Of a DNA stretch of 34,969 bases, positions 31,024 through 34,969 are shown piece by piece. How positions within the stretch are numbered: position 1 is the stretch's first letter; every line of letters starts with the position of its first letter. The notes beneath the pieces are model-generated. The model was not told where the DNA came from, did no database searches, and saw nothing but the letters and a program-made list of their open reading frames with translations. This stretch comes from Candidatus Methylomirabilis lanthanidiphila (lineage in GTDB: Bacteria; Methylomirabilota; Methylomirabilia; Methylomirabilales; Methylomirabilaceae). The position numbers were made by a program, and so were the translations under genes. Location: NCBI GenBank assembly GCA_902196205.1, contig CABIKM010000031.1, positions 1 through 34,969 on the forward strand. The letters are read 5' to 3'.

Positions 31024-33888
31024 ATGGTGCCGCTTCGGTGGTTGCGCCACCCCGTCCGTACCCTGCTCGGTAAGGATCGGGTTGCGACCAAACTCGCGTA
31101 CTATAAGGTCGCGCTGGTGCGGACCTATCTGTATTACCGAAAAACAGGTCTTAAGGCGACAGCACGCAGGATTACCGCTGAGTTGCGTGCTATTCGCGCC
31201 AAATCCCCTCATCCAGCTTTGGGCCTGTCCGAGCTGGTGAATGTCTGCGATATCCACCCTGTGTCTGGAGATATTTCTGGTCGAATTGCCGTCCACGCCC
31301 ATGTCCACTACTCTGATGTGACAACAGAACTTGCGTCTTATCTAAGGAATATACCTTTCGCATTCGACCTGTTCGTGTCGGTCTCAACGGAGGAGGCCCG
31401 CGATATCTGTGATCGGGTATTTTCACAACTACCACAGGCTGGTCGAGTGACCGTGGATCTGGTAGAAAATCGTGGCCGGGATATCGCACCGATGATTTAC
31501 CATTTTGGCGCCCGGCTGGCGACATACGACTATATCTGTCATGTGCACACCAAGAAATCTGTTTATTCACAAGGAAGGATGGCCGGCTGGCGGGAATATC
31601 TTTTCCGTCAGCTCCTGGGCAGCGAGGATCAGGTTAGGCGGATCTTTTCCATGTTTGAAAGTAACCCAAGCGCCGGGATCATTTATCCTCAAAATTACGA
31701 GCATCTGCCTTATTGGGGTAATACCTGGCTATCCAACAGAGTGTTGGGTTCTCAGATGTGCCGGCAGATGGGGATCAACGACGTGCCGGAAGGGTATTTC
31801 GACTACCCGGCAGGGTCAATGTTCTGGGCCAGGAGTAAGGCCATTCAGAATCTTTTCTCCGCCGATATCAGACTGATGGACTTTCCTCAGGAGGCGGGTC
31901 AGACTGATGGTTCTTTGGCGCACTGTGTTGAGCGGCTGTTGGTTCTCGTCGCCAAGTACGTCGGCTACACGCCATTGATTCTGGCCGATCCTTTTTCCCC
32001 GAGCTGGTCAAAGTGGAGATTCGACCGCTATATGGCCAGGACGCTTGATGACATCAAAGCGTTGTTGGACGTTAAACATGTTAAAGTAGTGGCCTTCGAT
32101 GTTTTTGATACGCTTCTTATTCGTCCACTTATCCATCCCGAAACCATAAAAACAATCGTCGGACACCGCAGCCGGGAAATGGTCGGCGATGATTATGCCG
32201 GAATACGGGCCTATACGGAAGAAATGGCACGTTCACGTTTAGGGCGAGATGTAGGGCTTGAGGACATTTATGCCGAGTTCGCATCGTTGACAGGCAAACC
32301 GATCAATGAGGTAGCGGATCTCTGCGCCGTGGAGGAGCAAGTCGAACTGGATCTGGTTTCTCCCCGACCGGAGTGTATAGATATCTTCAACCACGCAATA
32401 GGCAGCGGTAAACGTGTCGTTCTGGTGAGCGACATGTTTTTGCCTCGCCGTATTGTAGAGAAAATGCTCTCGAACAACGGGGTCATAGGATATCATGCGC
32501 TCTATTTATCCTCGGATGTCGGTGTTCGCAAAGATACCGGAGCGTTATACAGGTTATTGCTGGAACGGGAGCAGCTTGCTCCGGGCGAGCTTCTCGTAGT
32601 GGGCGATAACGAACACTCCGATGTGCAGGTTCCAATGAATCTTGGAATTCAAGTATGTCATGTTTTGCGGCCCGTCGAAATCGCCCGGGCATTGCCCAGA
32701 TTTTCCAGAATCATCGAAAGGGTTCGGACGAAAGGTGACCTCGACGAGCAGTTGATGCTCGGATTGGTGATACGCAAGCTTTTCGGACCGATCTGTTATC
32801 GGTTGTTTGATCCTGCCAGCCTGATTTACGGCGGACCAGAGCATATTGGATATGCCGTGGTCGGCCCTGTCATCTTAAGTTTTTGTTTATGGCTGATGGA
32901 TACGGCAAAACAAGACCAAATCGAAAGACTGCACTTTCTGGCCCGCGAAGGTCAACTGCTGAAGGCGGTGTACGATCGAGTTGCCGCGCATGTTCAGGAG
33001 GCGGTTCCTTCCGCATATCTCGTATTGTCCCGTCGGGCCGTTACAGTGCCGATGATTGAATCGGTTGATGATATCTACCGGATTGCCGGAGACTCCGAGT
33101 ACTTTCCGAATGAGTTGGACGAGTTTCTGAAATACCGATATGGAGTTGTATTGGACGAGAACGATCGTAAGAATCTGTACGAGAAAGGTCTGTGGAAGGA
33201 ACAGAAAAAACTGGAACTACCAAGAGATATGCTTGAGCTGAAGCCGGTCCTCAAAGAATTAACAGAGAAAATAATTGCTCATAGTCGCATAGAGCGCCCC
33301 GGTTTGACCGAATATTTAAATCGTATAGGGCTGGACGGCGGCACATCGGCGGCAGTTGTCGATGTCGGCTATTCCGCGACCATTCAGGGGAAACTGTCAT
33401 GCCTTCTCAGGAAGCCGATCCACGGTTATTATATGCTGACATCGGCGAGATCTCGCGAAATCTGCAATGCGCACAATACGTTCGCGCGCGGATACTATGG
33501 CGATCAGATCAACGGGGACGAATCCGATCTGTCTCCGCTTTGGCGAAGAAGTTTTGAACTGGAAACATTTCTGAGCTCCAACGATCCGCAGGTGATCTGT
33601 TATGTGCTGGACAACGATGGCGAACCCGAGGCGGTATTTCAAGAGGCGGAGACCGCGCAACAATCCTCGAAAACTCGTGCCGGTATTCATAGCGGGATCA
33701 CCTCGTTCGTAGATGACTTTTTCTCGCTCCGGAATAGTGTATATCCGGAACTCAAACTGCCGGCGATTCTTCCAGAAATGTTGTTTGAGGAATTCGTTGA
33801 AAATATATCGAGTTCGGAACGCGAGATACTCTCAAGTCTTATGCTGGATGATCATTATTGTGGACGCGGTATTGTTCCGATCGGTTAA
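31024..33888 (+). CDS. RgpF-type rhamnan synthesis domain fused to a HAD-like hydrolase
   Basis: A 954-residue protein in three parts. Residues about 80-325 match RgpF/WbbX-type rhamnan synthesis proteins: AVHAHVHYSD, VENRGRDIAPMIY, CHVHTKKS and the YPAGSMFWAR block. Next is a HAD-like hydrolase with DVFDT (Asp359 and Asp362), a VSDMFLPRRIVEKML motif II region and VGDNEHSDVQVP for motif IV. The C-terminal 370 residues begin LHFLAREGQLLKAVYDRV, which recurs behind HAD domains of the COG5610 type found in glycan loci. The expected role is transfer of rhamnose or a related sugar; the HAD part might act on a phosphosugar, but this is unproven. The gene is visibly richer in A+T (roughly 47-53% G+C in sampled lines) than its neighbours, a sign of transfer. 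No ribosome site precedes ATG 31024. Confidence 0.8.
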   Translation: MVPLRWLRHPVRTLLGKDRVATKLAYYKVALVRTYLYYRKTGLKATARRITAELRAIRAKSPHPALGLSELVNVCDIHPVSGDISGRIAVHAHVHYSDVTTELASYLRNIPFAFDLFVSVSTEEARDICDRVFSQLPQAGRVTVDLVENRGRDIAPMIYHFGARLATYDYICHVHTKKSVYSQGRMAGWREYLFRQLLGSEDQVRRIFSMFESNPSAGIIYPQNYEHLPYWGNTWLSNRVLGSQMCRQMGINDVPEGYFDYPAGSMFWARSKAIQNLFSADIRLMDFPQEAGQTDGSLAHCVERLLVLVAKYVGYTPLILADPFSPSWSKWRFDRYMARTLDDIKALLDVKHVKVVAFDVFDTLLIRPLIHPETIKTIVGHRSREMVGDDYAGIRAYTEEMARSRLGRDVGLEDIYAEFASLTGKPINEVADLCAVEEQVELDLVSPRPECIDIFNHAIGSGKRVVLVSDMFLPRRIVEKMLSNNGVIGYHALYLSSDVGVRKDTGALYRLLLEREQLAPGELLVVGDNEHSDVQVPMNLGIQVCHVLRPVEIARALPRFSRIIERVRTKGDLDEQLMLGLVIRKLFGPICYRLFDPASLIYGGPEHIGYAVVGPVILSFCLWLMDTAKQDQIERLHFLAREGQLLKAVYDRVAAHVQEAVPSAYLVLSRRAVTVPMIESVDDIYRIAGDSEYFPNELDEFLKYRYGVVLDENDRKNLYEKGLWKEQKKLELPRDMLELKPVLKELTEKIIAHSRIERPGLTEYLNRIGLDGGTSAAVVDVGYSATIQGKLSCLLRKPIHGYYMLTSARSREICNAHNTFARGYYGDQINGDESDLSPLWRRSFELETFLSSNDPQVICYVLDNDGEPEAVFQEAETAQQSSKTRAGIHSGITSFVDDFFSLRNSVYPELKLPAILPEMLFEEFVENISSSEREILSSLMLDDHYCGRGIVPIG

Positions 33889-33918
33889 AGACGAGCCTGT
33901 AAGTTATCGCTGGACATT

Positions 33919-34969
33919 ATGATGCAGTCTGTTCCACAGGTTAGTGTGATCATTCCGCTCTATAATCACGAGTTATACGTCGAGGAGGCGGTTCGTTCCG
34001 TTTTGGAGCAGTCCTGTACGAATCTTGAGCTGATCGTTATTAACGATGGTTCGACGGATGGCTCCGAGGCGGTCGTGAAGCGCATCAACGATGGGCGAAT
34101 ACGATACTACTCACAGGAAAATCGAGGAGCCCATGAGGCGTTAAACCGAGGTATCGATCGTGCTCGGGGGGCCTATGTCGCCGTCCTCAACTCCGACGAT
34201 ATCTATCATCCCAGGCGTATTGAGGAGGCCTTGAAGATCCTGGAGTATGACCACGAGGTCGCAGGGGTCTTCACCTATATTGAGTTGATCGATGCGAAAG
34301 GCGAGTTGTTGGGGATCAAGCGAGGGGCGGAGGATAACTGGACCGGGCAGAGCGCCGAGAGCTCTTTCCGGGAGGAGCATGATACCGTCCTTGATCTGCT
34401 GGCCGGAAACTTCCTGCATACCACCTCGAATCTGATCTGCCGAAGAGAGGTGTTTGATCGGATTGGTCTCTTTGCGAATCTACGCTATACGCACGACTAC
34501 GAGTTTTATCTGCGACTCTGCGCGCAGTATAGGGTAGCCATGATCCGGACCCCCCTGCTCAAGTACCGTTTTCACGAGGCCAATACGCTGGCCGGAGACT
34601 CTGCTGCCTCGCGGTTTGAGACAGGTATGGTTTTGGCCGATTTCCTCTTGACCTATGACCTGAGGAAGATTTTGGGAGAGGGATCCGGACAGTTGTACAG
34701 GCTGACTAAACTCTACAACTCCATTCGAACGTACGACACCGATCGAATCATCATGCTTCTGCTGTTGTTGGGTTTGAAAGGGGATGTGCGGGCCCGGTTC
34801 TGGGAGCTGTTCGCGGACGGTTGCGGGAATCCGTTTAGAGGGGCTTGCATAGATAGTCTGGCACACACACACGACCTCTGCGCCGTCAAGGAAACCCTCA
34901 GGTGGCAGCAGGCGCAGACGGAGACTTGGTGGGCAAAGGCGCAGGAGTGGAAGGCCGCCCTCGAACAAC
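33919..34969 (+). CDS. GT2 glycosyltransferase, cut by the window end
   Basis: An open frame of 350 codons running off the right edge. The GT-A core is clear: VSVIIPLYNHELYVEEAV, VINDGSTDGSEAVV, an ENRGAHEALNRGI block and YVAVLNSDD, where the last residues bind the metal-nucleotide complex. The late THDYEFYLRL block fits the catalytic region. After about residue 260 the sequence turns helical, and the visible end, rich in Trp, Gln, Ala and Lys (ETWWAKAQEWKAAL), looks like the start of a long coiled coil, as in other GT2 proteins of polysaccharide loci. It follows the RgpF-HAD gene by 30 bases and is probably in the same transcript. The acceptor and sugar cannot be told. Confidence 0.85.
   Translation, partial: MMQSVPQVSVIIPLYNHELYVEEAVRSVLEQSCTNLELIVINDGSTDGSEAVVKRINDGRIRYYSQENRGAHEALNRGIDRARGAYVAVLNSDDIYHPRRIEEALKILEYDHEVAGVFTYIELIDAKGELLGIKRGAEDNWTGQSAESSFREEHDTVLDLLAGNFLHTTSNLICRREVFDRIGLFANLRYTHDYEFYLRLCAQYRVAMIRTPLLKYRFHEANTLAGDSAASRFETGMVLADFLLTYDLRKILGEGSGQLYRLTKLYNSIRTYDTDRIIMLLLLLGLKGDVRARFWELFADGCGNPFRGACIDSLAHTHDLCAVKETLRWQQAQTETWWAKAQEWKAALEQ

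Overview
The window looks like part of a chromosome from a Gram-negative bacterium of moderately high G+C (about 60% by eye). The evidence is lipobox-type lipoproteins, a Wzm/Wzt-type export ABC transporter, a Tat-like signal, an exosortase and sigma70-like promoters. Nothing in it fixes the taxon. A deep-branching group such as NC10/Methylomirabilota or Nitrospirota would fit, but that is a guess. I saw no rRNA, tRNA, CRISPR array, integrase or transposase. The whole window is devoted to the cell surface: protein sorting, glycosylation, sulfation, and polysaccharide assembly and export.

Region 1 (1-1563): a repeat-rich intergenic stretch, then an exosortase H-like transpeptidase gene overlapping a gene for a membrane protein that probably partners it. 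No CTERM substrate is visible in the window. Region 2 (1602-11358): two divergent modules. The minus-strand operon encodes an Asp-box lipoprotein, a TMTC-like membrane/TPR glycosyltransferase and a DPM1/GtrB-like polyprenyl-phosphate glycosyltransferase, behind a clear promoter. The plus-strand module encodes a small lipoprotein, a second TMTC-like paralogue with its own promoter, and a GT39/ArnT-like glycosyltransferase. Together these could make a lipid-linked sugar and transfer it to exported proteins.

Region 3 (11358-17870): a Tat-type exported protein and a lipoprotein of unknown function, then two tandem paralogous exported proteins with nine matching cysteines each. The first has a near-consensus promoter, a leader of about 300 nt with two strong hairpins, and a 17-bp perfect terminator hairpin. 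A sulfotransferase follows.

Region 4 (18068-34969): an extracellular polysaccharide locus. In order it holds the Wzm permease, Wzt ATPase with a C-terminal cargo domain, a GNAT protein, a PIG-L deacetylase, a GT4 with a coiled-coil tail, a GT4-methyltransferase fusion and a methyltransferase. Then come a convergent two-gene minus-strand operon (GT2, GT4), a second sulfotransferase, a large RgpF-HAD fusion of lower G+C, and a GT2 cut by the window end. The likely product is a sulfated, methylated and deacetylated glycan exported by the ABC route.

A dispersed GC-rich palindromic repeat occurs at least four times in intergenic DNA. The most unusual items are the nine-cysteine tandem pair with its structured leader, the doubled TMTC modules, and a shared four-cysteine motif in all three GT4 enzymes. 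All functional statements rest on reading motifs by eye; no search was run.
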